A DNA stretch of 64,000 bases, taken from Bidens hawaiensis. Lineage: Eukaryota; Streptophyta; Magnoliopsida; Asterales; Asteraceae. Below are positions 47,992-59,006 of the stretch, in pieces. The stretch lies in assembly GCA_021521415.1 (NCBI GenBank), contig JAIQDT010002043.1, positions 62,001-126,000 of the forward strand. The letters are read 5' to 3'. The notes below the pieces were generated by a model that did no database searches, had not been told where the DNA came from, and saw nothing but the letters and a program-made list of their open reading frames with translations. The position numbers were made by a program, and so were the translations under genes. How positions within the stretch are numbered: position 1 is the first letter of the stretch; each line of letters opens with the position of its first letter.

Positions 47992-48040
47992 TCATCTTCT
48001 TCTATATCCGTTAATTTATTTTACTACCTTAGTTTTTACA

Positions 48041-48899
48041 TTAAAAAAAATAACTGTAACGTTAATGAAATGTGAAAATTTATATATTTGAATAAATTGA
48101 AAGAAGATTAAGAGAAGCGGATATTCTCGAATCACCGGGATAGTCATATTCCAAATAATCTAAAAAAATAATGAAATATGAATTGGGTCGTTGGAATATC
48201 CACGAATCATCGTGGAATTTCAACTAAATAAAGAAATCTAATAATAAAAATGGAAATGGGTCGTTGAGATATTCACGAATCATCGTTGATGTTCAACAAA
48301 AATCGTGAAAACAAGTTTGAAAATTTGAAAACGGGTAGTTGGAATATCCAACCACACATCTTTTGATAATAAATAAAAGAAATTTATATACAAGGGAATC
48401 GAATTTATTCATGTATCATTATGGATTCGAATATAAAGAGGAGCGCAACCGTAAAATATGATTACGTTGTCAGCCTTGAGGCTTGGTAATTCGTATAACA
48501 TTTGGTGTGGTACATTTTGGCCTAATAGGTTCCCTACCCTCATTGAACACCTCCAGAAAAGCAACCTAATCTCACGGCTGATTGAGATTTATATGCTTTG
48601 CGTTTCTTTATGCAAGCCTTGGTGTCAAGGGTTCGGATCGCATGTGTGTCCCCTTCCAATTACCACATAACTCATTCTACGAATCAACCTTAGGGAGAGG
48701 AGAGTAAAAATCGAAAACACGGAAATTCTTAATGAATTTTTCCAAAATAAAACAACTAGGGTTTGAAAATAAATGTTGAGAGTGATGCATAGGCTCGGAG
48801 TAGTGTGTGCATTATGTGTACAAGAATAATATTAAATAAACAAATAATTAATATTTAAACTACAAACAATCCTTAAGATAATTAGGGTGCAAACACATA
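48041..48899. other. Intergenic DNA with short diverged repeats
   Basis: GGGTCGTTGGAATATCCACG-like units recur near 48185, 48249 and 48334. Nothing else was recognised. A 70-codon frame at 48458-48670 has no recognisable similarity. Confidence 0.5.
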
Positions 48900-48990
48900 A
48901 GGTATATCATGCATATAGATCTTAAGCATGCTACCAGGTCATTACGTCTAACAACTTATACTATAACCTTCGGATTTGATACCAATCTGG
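48900..48990 (-). pseudogene. Remnant of gypsy primer-binding site and leader
   Basis: The minus strand reads CCAGATTGGTATCAAATCCG and then GTTAGACGTAATGACCT. The intact element has GATTGGTATCAGAGC followed by GGTTAGACGTAACGACCT. This marks the inner end of an old minus-strand LTR that should extend to the right of about 48987. Confidence 0.6.
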
Positions 48991-49754
48991 CACACTCCAA
49001 TCTACTAAAATTTTGTTATTGGATTTATTGTCTAAACTCATTATTTTGGGCTAAAGTTAAGCCCAAATTAATTAATAAGTAGCTACAAAATACTTTTAAG
49101 CCAAAAGATTCGGATCCAAGTATTTTGGGCCAACTTTTCAAGCCAAACAGTTTTAAGTTCAGTGTAAATCCGAAAACCAACTCATAACTAAACCCGGATC
49201 AATACATAATGTTGAACAAAAAACCGAACAGTTTTCTAAATCATAAACCAAGCTTTTTTGTTTTGATTCGATTACAGCCAAAAGCAACCCATACAAACAT
49301 AGTGGGACATCATGATTTAGGTGTAAAGATTAATATTTTAAAATGCCTTATTCGGTGACCACAAAATACGAGTATCATTTCAATCATAAAATTAAAAGGA
49401 ATAAATCGAAAAGACATTCACTTGTTTTTCAACCAAAAGCCTAATCCCAAGTGGCTTCATACCAACTATGAATCCACATAAATACAATTAATAAATGATT
49501 CACTTCTATCTTGACAGAATCATTAATTTTGTAAAGTATGCAACAATATTCAAGTAATATAAACTATATACTTGCATAAATCCAATTTTCGAACCCTTAT
49601 AAAGCAATATCCATAATTAGGCTTTTACAAAGTGTATATAATACATTAATTTGTCCAATAAATATGGGTTTAGAAAGTATGAACGTGGAAGTTAAAAGAC
49701 ACTTGAAAAGAACAAATTAAATGCTTTTTAAGCCTGCAAACGAATCAAACACAG
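48991..49754. other. Probable decayed LTR, boundaries not seen
   Basis: By position this should be the LTR belonging to the leader remnant at 48900-48990, but I could not find its other end or align it to the other LTRs. Confidence 0.35.
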
Positions 49755-49900
49755 ATGAAAAAGATTTGTTCGTGCCCGTTTATTTAATTTTAACATGAAT
49801 ATGCAAACGGACAAATTTCTTGTTCTTGTTCGTTCGTTAAGGAAACAAACACGTTCGTTTATGTTTGCTTGTTAATATTCTAACGAATGTAAACGACATA
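49755..49900. repeat. Dispersed GTTCGTT-type repeat
   Basis: TTCTTGTTCGTTCGTTAAGG and ACGTTCGTTTATGTTTGC belong to the family also seen at 10475-11000 and 55880-56450. Confidence 0.6.
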
Positions 49901-49937
49901 ACGGAGGTGAACAAAGAAGTGAACATGCTTTCATTTA

Positions 49938-50601
49938 GGTGGTGTTTGTTTTTCACAAAAGATCTTCCTGACCTCTTTTGTCTGCACCGTGTAGACCACG
50001 CACATACATTGTTCTCTGAAGACTGTTTGTTTTTTCAAAGATGTTTCATTAAAAAACGTCTGCGTGCCCTCTTCTTGGTGCAGACTTGGACCTTCCACTT
50101 CTCACTTCTTCCAACCTTTTCTCAGCATATCCAACATATCACAGTGTGTAATTTTCATATTTGTAATTTTCAGATTTGATAATTTTTTTAACTTATATCC
50201 AACCTTATTATTACTTTAGGTATAATGATTAGTTTAATATTTACCATTCCTGTAATTGTTCAATTATTATTAATTTTTTGTTGAAGAAAGTTTTTAGAAA
50301 AGTTTAGGTATAAAGAAAGTTTGTAGAAAGGATTGTGATAATGAATGTTGTTGTTGCTTGTTTATTGTTGCATGTGTTCGATTATTATTAATTTTTGATT
50401 GAAGAAAGTTTGTAGAAAAGTTAGGTATAATGAATCGGTTTATTTAAATTTATGTTTATTATAGCACTCTGCAGACGTTTAAAAACAAACATTTTTCTTC
50501 TTGCATACTGCAGATGTTTTGTCCACCTCTTCTTCCACGGGTGTCTGCAAATGTGGCCCGTAGACTGCAGATATTTTACCTCTTAAAAGACAAACAGTAC
50601 C
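49938..50601. mobile_element. Harbinger-like MITE, 664 bp
   Basis: The left end is GGTGGTGTTTGTTTTT and the right end, on the minus strand, is GGTACTGTTTGTCTTT. TTA flanks both sides (49935-49937 and 50602-50604). Sub-terminal CTGCAGA/TCTGCA motifs recur near both ends. It has no transposase and lies about 0.6 kb upstream of the host gene's likely promoter. Confidence 0.6.
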
Positions 50602-50819
50602 TTAGCCATCAGTCGGTTACCCTAGACATAGTCCTAAAACCTAACTCGGGTTGATGAGTTGCTGCAAGTTAGGTCCCCTGGGACTCAAATGGTTACAATT
50701 TTGGAAACCCTGGGGTCTTATATAGTTAAAAGAACGGGTTGATACTCAAGTAGTTAAATTGGTTAAACCTCATAAACTGGAATCGAAATTAACTCCAAAC
50801 TAATATTTTTTAATTATAT

Positions 50820-51015
50820 AGAATGAACATAAGCGATTGAACAAACATAAAAGAATGTAAATAAACGAACATAAATGAATGTTTATAAATAAACGTTCAC
50901 AAACATAAATGAACGAACATACACGTACGCTCATGTTCAGTCATTTAAGTAAGTAAACAAAACTTTTCTTTCACTTTCATTCGTTATTATATAAACAAAC
51001 CGAACAATTCACGAA
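50820..51015. repeat. Dispersed GAACATAAATGAACG-type repeat
   Basis: AATGAACATAAGCG, AAACGAACATAAATGAATG and AAATGAACGAACATACACG follow one another. Same family as 55880-56450. Confidence 0.65.
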
Positions 51016-51149
51016 TAGTTATGGTTTGTATACAACCTAAAGTTTTGTTTATCCAAAGGGCAAGGTGACCATACTTTAAGGGTAATTTTCATAACTAAAA
51101 CAATAAAAAAAAACTTTTTAAATTATATTTATTTTGTAGGGTCTAGGCA

Positions 51150-51156
51150 TATAAAT
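51150..51156 (+). promoter_or_regulatory. Likely TATA box of the GPI-anchored protein gene
   Basis: TATAAAT lies 165 bp before the start codon. It is followed after about 60 bp by a CTCTCTCTCTTCACTCTTCAC stretch cut here to its start (CTCCTCTCTCTCTTCACT), a typical pyrimidine patch of plant core promoters and 5' leaders. Confidence 0.5.
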
Positions 51157-51314
51157 GGACAGCTAATACAAATTACTACCATTGTCCCCACACACTTGCA
51201 TCTCATTAATGACTCCTCTCTCTCTTCACTCTTCACACCTCCTCTGTTCTCTATTCTCCATTCATCAAAATCAAACCTTTCTCTCTCTTTTATTTGCATT
51301 TTCATTTATCAAGC

Positions 51315-54300
51315 ATGAGACAAAAGCAAGCCCAGAATCTCACTTTCTTGTTTCTGCTTATTTTATGTGAGTATTCATAAATACCCATGTTAGTTATTTA
51401 CTTTATTTGTTTGTTATTGTTCAAATTAATGATTTTTATTACTTGGGTGTTGTGGAAAGTTAAAAGGTTTTGATTTTTTTTCAAGATTTAGCTACTGGGG
51501 CTGCAAAATTGCAGGTTTCTTGATTATGTTTTGTGTATAGGGTTCCAATATTGGGTTTCTTTATTTTTATAGTATGAATTCAAGAATGTGAATTTGGATG
51601 AGCTCGAACTTTGTTGTTTATTTTGTTTTGTGCTTTAACTTGTTAATAATATTTGGTTGCTAATTTGTTGATTCAAGATTTATCATTTAGAGGGTTTGCT
51701 TTGTTTTCTTTGTTGAAGTTTTATTTAAATACTAATAATTTTATATGCCAAGAAAACTTGTCACTTTCATGGTAGTGAACCTAATTCTAGGGCTTTGAAT
51801 TGTGGAGAAATTGAGAGCAGTGCATTTTGAATTTTAAAGTCATACCTTGTAATCCTCAACTTCTAAATTTAATAATGAAATTCATCAAAAATATAAGAAA
51901 TCCCATTTTTGTATCTCAATTAAAAATATAAGAAATCCCATTTTTGTATGTCAATTACTTGTGATATTTTTTTATGTTTATTAAGCATTATTTTAACTAT
52001 TAAGGACTAATTCTTTATTATCTAATGTTTTTTTGCATACAAGATCATCATCATCATCATCATCATACTCAGTAAATCCCACCAATAGCAAAGCTATGGT
52101 AGGGTCTGAGGAGGGTAAGATGTAGACACCCTTACCTCTACCCCGTAGGAATAGAGAGGCTGCTTCCGGTGAGACCCCTGGCTCGATAGTGGTTTTGCAT
52201 TAAGCCTTGGACATAAGGCACATAACACTCAACCATCGGGACACCGACCGATTGGTGCGTGTACCCTTGTCTTTCGGCTATCAACGCCATCACATGATGC
52301 CTGATTAACCTTCCGCCATTTTTAATGTTATTTTCACGAGATTAGTAAAATACCGTCAAAATTACTGGAATTTCACTTTTGTCCACGCGAGGGTTCACAC
52401 ATATATACATTATATGGGTGCACCGCAAGCATGGCGTATTTTTTTTTTTGCATACAAGATGAGCATAAAATCATTAAACAAGCAATTTGTTTCAAAATGT
52501 TTGGCACACAACTACTTGCAGTTATTAGCATTTATTGAAGCTATTTATATTTCTTTGGTTGTTAGATACTTTTCACATGGTTGAGATGTGCTATTATCTG
52601 TTAGGATTCATGTTGTCACCTACAAACCCTTATGAGAGTGTATGCACTTTAATGCTTTATAATTTATATGAAACAACAATGAGCAGATAACTTTTGTTAC
52701 ATATTTTGCTATGTTTCATTAACACATGAGCTTTTGGACAGGTTTCAATGACAACCATTGCAATTCACTGAAAAATCCAATATTATTTGATACAAAAGTG
52801 GATACCTTGATGCCCAAGATTGCTCCAACTGCAAATCCTCAACCGCTTTATCCTCTTCTTGCACCGTCTCCGTTGTCACCCTTCACAATCACAAATAACT
52901 CCGCCCCAAAGTTATCAGGTTCGTTTAAACTTTTTGTCAAAACGGTTCGGGTCGGGTCGAGTTGGCGAGGAACTCCACTTAACATTTTTGAGTTAGTTAC
53001 GCGGATAGTCCATGCGGTTTGCCTATATTACATGTTTAGTCCCTACTTTTCTAAAATTACACCGGTAGTCTTACTGTTCACACAAAGGCAACACACATGG
53101 AGATATGGTCATCTTCTTGTGTTTTTGACATATTTTCAGAAAATGGGCAATCCGCAGGGACCATCATGTGTATAATTGTAAATATTATAATAATGATCTA
53201 TTCTTAACAGATTTCATTTTACTTAAACGAATATTTTCAGGCATGTGTACACTAGACTTTGATGCCATAGACACCATGATGAGCATGACCGCAATCGATT
53301 GTTTCACCGTGTTTGCACCATACTTAGCCAATGTAGTATGCTGCCCGCAATTCGAGGTAACTTTAGTGATTCTAATCGGTCAATCGAGTAAAAAAACCAA
53401 ATATCTTTCTCTAAATTCGACTCTAGCTAAACACTGTCTTTCTGACTTTGACCAAATCCTCATAAGTCAAGGTGCAAACAACAGTTTGCAGCAAATATGC
53501 TCCATTGGTCCATCAAACCTAACAGAAGCTTCTTGTCCGGTCAAAGATGTTGTCGGGTTTGAGAAAATGGTCAACACATCCAAGATTCTTGCTAATTGTG
53601 GAAAGATTGACCTTGTTAATGAGTGTTGTCAGGAAACGTGTCAGAATGCGTTAATGGAAGCTGCAAAAGATCTTGCTTCGGTTTCTTCTTTAGAATTTGA
53701 TACCATGGGGATTCAGCATCCGTCTGATATTTCAAATCGGGTGATTAGTGATTGTAAAAATATTGTTTTGCGATGGTTAGCGAGTAAACTTGAACCCGCA
53801 CGCGCTAAAGAAGTTCTTAGAGGTTTAGCTAGTTGCAATCTTAATAAAGGTTAGTTAATCTTGCTTTATTTGATCTGTTAAATTATTTATAGATGGGAGA
53901 AATGCTGATTGGTTTGAACTAATAATTACTCTTTCTAAAATCTGGTAAATGACATTTTTACCCATCTTTTTCAAGATTTCTTATTTTGCCCTTGCTTATA
54001 TTTTTAGCGTTTTGTATTTTGCCCTAAATTTCAAAATTCCCAATTTTACCCCTGCTTGTATTTCTAGTGTCCTGCATTTTGCTCCTAAATTTCAAGATTC
54101 CCCATTTTACCCCTGCTTGTATTTTTGGTGTATTTTTAGTTTTTTGTATTTTGCCCCTAAATTTCAAAATTCCCAATTTTACCCCTGCTTGTATTTTAAG
54201 TGTCCTGCATTTTGCTCCTAAATTTCAAGATTCCCTATTTTACCCCTGCTTGTATTTTTAGTTTTTTGTATTTTGCCCCTAAATTTCAAAATTCCCAATT

Positions 54301-56735
54301 TTACCCCTGCTTGTATTTTTAGTGTCCTGCATTTTGCTCCTAAATTTCAAGATTCCCCATTTTACCCCTGCTTGTATTTTTAGTGTCTTCAATTTTCTCC
54401 TTAATTTCAAGATTCCCCATTTGACCCCTGATTGTATTTTAAGTGTCTCGCATTTTGCCAAAAAAACTGGATATTTTGCCCCTTATTTTCAAGATTCCCC
54501 ATTTTGCCCTTGCGGTTATTTTTCATTTCTTGCATTTTGCCCCTAATTTTCAAGATTCCTCATTTTGCCCTTCCCCATTTTCAAGATTTCCCATTTTGCC
54601 CTTCATTGTCTTGGCTCTTGCATCTTGCATACCGTTTCCTCACCTTATCTTAGTTACAAACTTTTTGTAAACACATTTATGACCATTAAAAAGTATTTCT
54701 ATTATATTTTCAAATTAAAGGATATGGAATACAACAATTATTCAAAATATTCACAAGTACTCTTTCAACATTGCAAAAAAGTTCGACTCTAAAAGTAAGG
54801 GCAAAATGGGAAATTTCAAGAAACTTGGATAGAAAATGAACATTGCTTTCTTGATTTCAGTTTGCCCGTTGGTTTTGCCAAATGTGGGACCCGTTGCACG
54901 AGGTTGTGGAGACGAAATCAGCAACAAAACATCATGCTGTACCGCAGTGGGAGGTTATGTGTCTCACTTGCAAAAACAAAGCTTTTTAACCAATTTTCAA
55001 GCTTTAAATTGTGCAGCTTCACTTGGAAAGAAATTACAAAACGAAAATATAACAAATGATATTTATAAACTTTGCCGTATAAGCCTCCAAGACTTCTCCC
55101 TCCAAGGTTTGTTTTTTTTTTTACTTTCAACTTATTTAATATTTTCGGTAACAAGATTCTAATATGATATTTTATATCGTTACTTGACTTGTTGGAATGC
55201 ACAACTCAATTGCAGCCAACGGAATGCAAGGTAAATAAACAAAAATCTCTTTTTAGCAATGTTTTAACATTAGTCAACTATTTGATAGATGTTTGACCAT
55301 TTGTCAACTGTTTTGACTTTAGAATCTGGATGTCTTCTTCCAAGCTTGCCATCAGATGCAACATTTGATAGATATTCAGGAGTGAGCTTTCTTTGTGATC
55401 TCAATGATCACATTCCCGCAACGTGGCCTTCACTTTCACATTTACCCCCTTCATCATGCAACAAAAGTACGTTTGTGCCCCAAAACTTGACCTTATTGTA
55501 AACTACAACATCTTTATATCAAACTCATCTTGTCAACCCCCTTTTGATCTTGCAGCTATTAAGATTCCTGCACTTCCTGCAGCCGCTTCTGGGCAAAAAG
55601 GTAAATTCAAATTCTTCGCCTTTCTTTTATTTTAAAGGGCTAATATCGTAAAAAACCAACATACTTTTGTACATAAATGATAAATATCGCCTCATCAATA
55701 TTTGAAAAAAAAAGAGTTTTCCTTTTTTTTTTGAACTCAAGAAAAGTTTAGGGACTTTAATATACAAAAAACTGAATCGAGGGATTTTTCGTGTATTTTT
55801 TAAAAATTTACAAACTTTAATATTCCAAAATTAGGATGAGAGAAAGTATGTTGGTTTTATATGCTATTTAAGCTTGTAAACAAACCGACCGAACACGAAT
55901 CGGATATGTTCATGTTCGTTCGCTTAACCTTAACAAAACAAACGATCGAACATGAACAACTAAACGAGCGAGGCTTTCCTGTACGTGTTCGGTTATGTTT
56001 GTTAGTTAATCACATAAACGAACGGTTCAGAGCGTAAATGAACACAAGAGAATGAACATAGATAAACAAACATACGCGACCTAACCCCAGATAAAAGTAC
56101 TTGAGCATAAATTTTTATGCTAAAATATAATAAAATTGAACAAAATTGTAAGAAGTGATATTTTAGTTTTATAGAATTAAACGAAATTTTAACGAGCATA
56201 TTATTTTAATTGAATATACTTATATACAAGCAAACGTAAACGAATGAACTAAAACAAATGTAAACTAACGAACATAAGTGACCAGACGTAAATGAACGAA
56301 CATAAGTGACCGAACATAACTAACGTTTGCGTTCATAAATGAACGAACGATACACATGTTCATGTTCGTTTGTTTAGTTAAATGAACAAAAAAAGTTTAT
56401 TTATGTTCGTTTGTTTATTAAATAAACTAACTTCTCGCCAAACGGTTCATTGAAAGTTCGACCCGTTTAGAGGCCCAATGCGACGTACCCTTTTTCGAGC
56501 CGAGGGTCTCATTGGAAGCAGCCCCTCTATTCCTATGGAGTAGAGGTAAGGCTGTCTACATCTTACCCTCTTTAGACCCTACCATAGCTTCGCTATTGGT
56601 GGGATTTACTGAGTACGATGATGATGATGATGATGATGATGATGTTATGTCAATATATTAACAGGCCTATACAACTATGATGCTATGATTCTTCTTCTTT
56701 ATGTGATGGCATTCGTTCTTGCGGCAATTTATTAA
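51315..56735 (+). CDS. GPI-anchored protein, At1g61900-like (8 exons, 452 aa)
   Basis: Exons are 51315-51366, 52742-52918, 53241-53849, 54861-55106, 55216-55230, 55323-55466, 55556-55600 and 56665-56735. Every intron is GT-AG and phase 1, and the total is 1,359 nt. Residues 1-18 (MRQKQAQNLTFLFLLILC) form a signal peptide. A Pro-rich stretch (PQPLYPLLAPSPLSPF) leads to KLSG and a Cys-rich extracellular region that fills exons 3-4 (HCLSDFDQIL, ICSIGPSNL, CCQETCQNAL, VCPLVLPNV, YVSHLQKQ, GCLLPSLPSD). The tail PALPAAASGQ followed by a hydrophobic end (AMILLLYVMAFVLAAIY) is a GPI-attachment signal. Order, length (about 433 aa in Arabidopsis) and wording match the At1g61900 family as I remember it, which is annotated with a Cys-rich SPARK-type domain. 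The protein should sit on the outer plasma membrane. Its molecular role is not established. The 15-nt exon 5 (ANGMQ) matches a short segment of the Arabidopsis protein, which supports it. Confidence 0.93.
52042..52440 (+). repeat. SINE-like dispersed repeat, copy 3, in intron 1
   Basis: A (CAT)n tract leads into ACTCAGTAAATCCCACCAAT, then GGTAGGGTCTGAGGAGGGTA, then AGAGAGGCTGCTTCCGG. A further 200 bp run on to GGTGCACCGCAAGCATGG. The same head structure occurs inverted at 56500-56645 in intron 7. Confidence 0.6.
53005..53164. mobile_element. Short MITE in intron 2 (~160 bp)
   Basis: The left end ATAGTCCATGCGGTTTGCC and the reverse complement of the right end, ATGGTCCCTGCGGATTGCC, agree at 16 of 19 positions. 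It occupies about half of the 322-bp intron and has no coding content. Confidence 0.6.
53945..54640 (+). repeat. ~61-bp minisatellite with alternating subtypes, in intron 3
   Basis: Units carrying TTTTACCCCTGCTTGTATTT recur about every 61 bp (near 54046, 54108, 54180, 54242, 54302, 54363 and 54423), with diverged units on both sides, roughly 11 in all. Two subtypes alternate: one has TTTTGTATTTTGCCCCTAAA, the other GTGTCCTGCATTTTGCTCCT. The array thus grew as about 125-bp dimers. The plus strand is pyrimidine-rich. It makes up most of this 1,011-bp intron. Confidence 0.9.
55880..56450. repeat. Dispersed GAACGAACATAAGTGACC-type repeat in intron 7
   Basis: Long stretches of ACGAACATAAGTGACC, AAATGAACGAACG and TTCATGTTCGTTTG lie in both orientations. 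It is the fullest copy of this family in the window and may be a short element with inverted sub-repeats. Confidence 0.6.
56500..56645 (-). repeat. SINE-like dispersed repeat, copy 4, in intron 7
   Basis: On the minus strand it starts with a (CAT)n tract, then ACTCAGTAAATCCCACCAAT, GGTAGGGTCTAAAGAGGGTA and GGGGCTGCTTCCAATGAGAC. It is inverted relative to the copy in intron 1 and ends only about 20 bp before the last exon's splice acceptor. Confidence 0.65.
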
Positions 56736-57010
56736 GGATCTAATCGATCAAGTTCTTGCTTACCTAAAGTTGAAAGATTGACTCTCTTAAAATTTAACCC
56801 GTCCGATAGAATGCGAAAAGGTTCAAGATTTTTGGTGGGAAATTCGGTTAGAGGTTGGAAGTGTAAGAAAAGATTGCATGAAGTTGAGTTAGTAATGGTG
56901 GTGAATGTCGTGTCAAATTGTATTAAGCATTCTTGCGTAGTGTTGTTATGTAATAAGAATTTTGTAAAGAAAGAGGGGGTTCATGTAAATATTTGCAGGA
57001 AAAACCTTTA
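56736..57010 (+). other. Probable 3' untranslated region of the GPI-anchored protein gene
   Basis: It follows the stop codon without a recognised element. A TTATGTAATAAGAATT stretch near 56946 could serve as a plant poly(A) control region. The true end cannot be fixed from sequence alone. Confidence 0.4.
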
Positions 57011-57349
57011 ACTTTCATTTGTTTGCATTTTACTCCCTATAATTTGACTATTGGACATTTAAATGGAAGGCGTTTTTAAGTTGGTTTTTCTACCACACAG
57101 ATGTCACCCTATGTTAGTATCTTGTAATTGTGGATATTGATAACATGGTAAAAAGGGATGAGTGCTATTGAATGGTTATGGGGAAATGCAATTATTTTAA
57201 TTCAGTGAAAGCAATGGGGATATAGGAGAAAGGTTAGTATAGGGCATGCTAAAAGATTTTATTTAGGAAGAGCTAATACATAAAACGATGAAGAAAAAAA
57301 TTTGAACTAAAAATGTATTTCGTCAACCCCTCAACCTATGCTAGATCCG

Positions 57350-57714
57350 CTCGTGTAGATGTGCACAAAAAAACTGGTTCCGTACCCGACTCGGTGGAAC
57401 CGACACGGAACCGGTTCCAGTTCGTACCCGGTATACCCTATACCTGATTTCGGTTATTTTATAGTTGGAAAACCATGCTCGGTTCTATCTTTTGTTTTAG
57501 AAATCGGTTTGTACCCAACCAACCCGGTTCCGGTTCGTACCCGGAATAACCGATTCCACCAGGTTTTCGCATTTAATGAACTGCATCTTTGAAAAAGAGC
57601 AGTTGAAATCGGTTCCAAAGGCATTATAGCCATTTTAGGACCGTTGGAACATGTTTTTGATGTCTTACAACTAACAATATAACAACGGTTTTGATAATTT
57701 GTTTTACCACATAA
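57350..57714 (+). other. Likely 5' non-coding part of a hAT element
   Basis: TAGATGTGCACAAAAAAACT and repeated GGTTCCG/CGTACCCG phrases resemble the start of plant hAT elements. A related AACCGGTTCCGTACC occurs at 58978, just before the transposase remnant. The interruption between them is the solo LTR at 57715-58869. Confidence 0.4.
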
Positions 57715-58869
57715 TGTAACATCCAACTTTTGTTAAATAGTAAATAACAGAAAGTTTTGTAATTATCTGTGTGTCGTTAAATTAGTCGTGTGATAAGTGT
57801 GGATTGTGAATGAGATTTGGGCTTGGGAATGGGTTATGGACCATAGGGCTCATGAAACCCCTGTAAATACCCAACCACTTCCCCATTTTCTTTCTTTTCC
57901 TTTCCAAGTACACACACACACACACTAAAACACACACTTTCTTTCTAGCACCCACATTCGAATCCAAGCAAAAGGAAGGAAGAACCTCGTGCGTGAACGT
58001 CATCAACACCAAGAATCACATCCAGATCCTCGAGTTGTTTTAGATCTGGACCGAACCCGAGAGCATAAGGTGAGTTGGTTAAAAAGGTTAAGTCTTGAGG
58101 TCGGATTCGACATGCTACTTGTTATACTAGTAGATCGGGTTGTAGGAAGTTAGAAAAACACAAACTTGGTGAGTTATAACCTCACAGGTGTGTTATAGAA
58201 CAAAAAGTGATGTTTGGACTAAGTAAAACACGGGTATACAAAGTTGGTACAACCCGAAACCCATAAAAAGGGCTCAGACGGGTTTTAAGGGAGGGTCTCG
58301 GGATAAGATGGCTCTAAAATGACAAAATAAGGTAATCGGGTCTTAATTGCATGAAAAAGAGCTTCGCGTCGCATGCCATGCGAAATCCAAGAATTTCGCA
58401 TCGCACGCCATGCGAAGCGAAATGGTCATGCGAAGCGAAATGGCCATGCGAAGCGAAATTCCATGCGAAATTCCACGCGATTCATTTTCTGATGCGTTTT
58501 AATAAGGACTATTAATGAAAATAAAATTTTTTCCGAGCTGACCTAGCCAGGGGCTCTGCCCCTTGGACCCTGCTAGGGGCCGCCGCCTCTAGACCCCGCT
58601 ACCAGGGACGCTGCCCCCGAACCCCCGTTAGTTGAGGGTTTCATTAACTTAGATGTAGGAAGTCGTAGTAATGGATAATTGACATGCGTAATGTATTGTT
58701 CAGTTAGCCGTGCACAACTAAGGAAGGGCATGAAGTTTGATTTGATGTTTTGTAATGTAATGCATGAAGTTTGATTATTTCGCGAAAATTTTAATTAACT
58801 CTGATTTTAGAACTGTGTTTATGAGTAAATCCAACACCAAAGTAGGGTTACCGGGAACAGGGCCTTACA
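57715..58869 (+). mobile_element. Solo LTR (family B), 1,155 bp
   Basis: It starts TGTAACATCCAACTTTTG and ends GGGAACAGGGCCTTACA. The flanking pentamers CATAA and CACAA differ at one base, a slightly aged target duplication. Internal blocks match the split LTR at 34823-48040 in inverted orientation. A GC-rich patch (58548-58630) and CCATGCGAAGCGAAAT repeats (58370-58480) are family features. No primer-binding site or coding region adjoins. Confidence 0.8.
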
Positions 58870-59006
58870 CACAAGTCAAAAACACCTAAAAAACTTCTCG
58901 GTTTACACTCGTTTTACACTCCCGACTTACGTACACCTCCAATTTTTTCACTTCCACCACCACCACCACTTGTTAATAACCGGTTCCGTACCTAACAAGC
59001 TGTTAT

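Larger units (their letters stand above)
34823..48040 (-). repeat. Old LTR (family B), minus strand, split by two later insertions
   Basis: Three pieces (34823-35558, 37822-38526, 47566-about 48040) align in order with the inverted LTR at 57715-58869. Shared features are the GGCCTTACA-type end, TAATGTAATGC, the GGGGGCAGCGCCCCTGG-type GC-rich patch, the TCGCATCGCATGG minisatellite region, and the region around CCCGATCTACTA and GACCTCAA. The first gap is the solo LTR at 35559-37816 and the second is the intact gypsy element. The right boundary (TTTTTACA, 48040) is provisional. Confidence 0.7.

Noticed and set aside
52726..53175. Continuous 149-codon frame running through exon 2 into intron 2
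   Set aside because: The family alignment ends at KLSG, where a GT donor lies, and the rest reads through a MITE.
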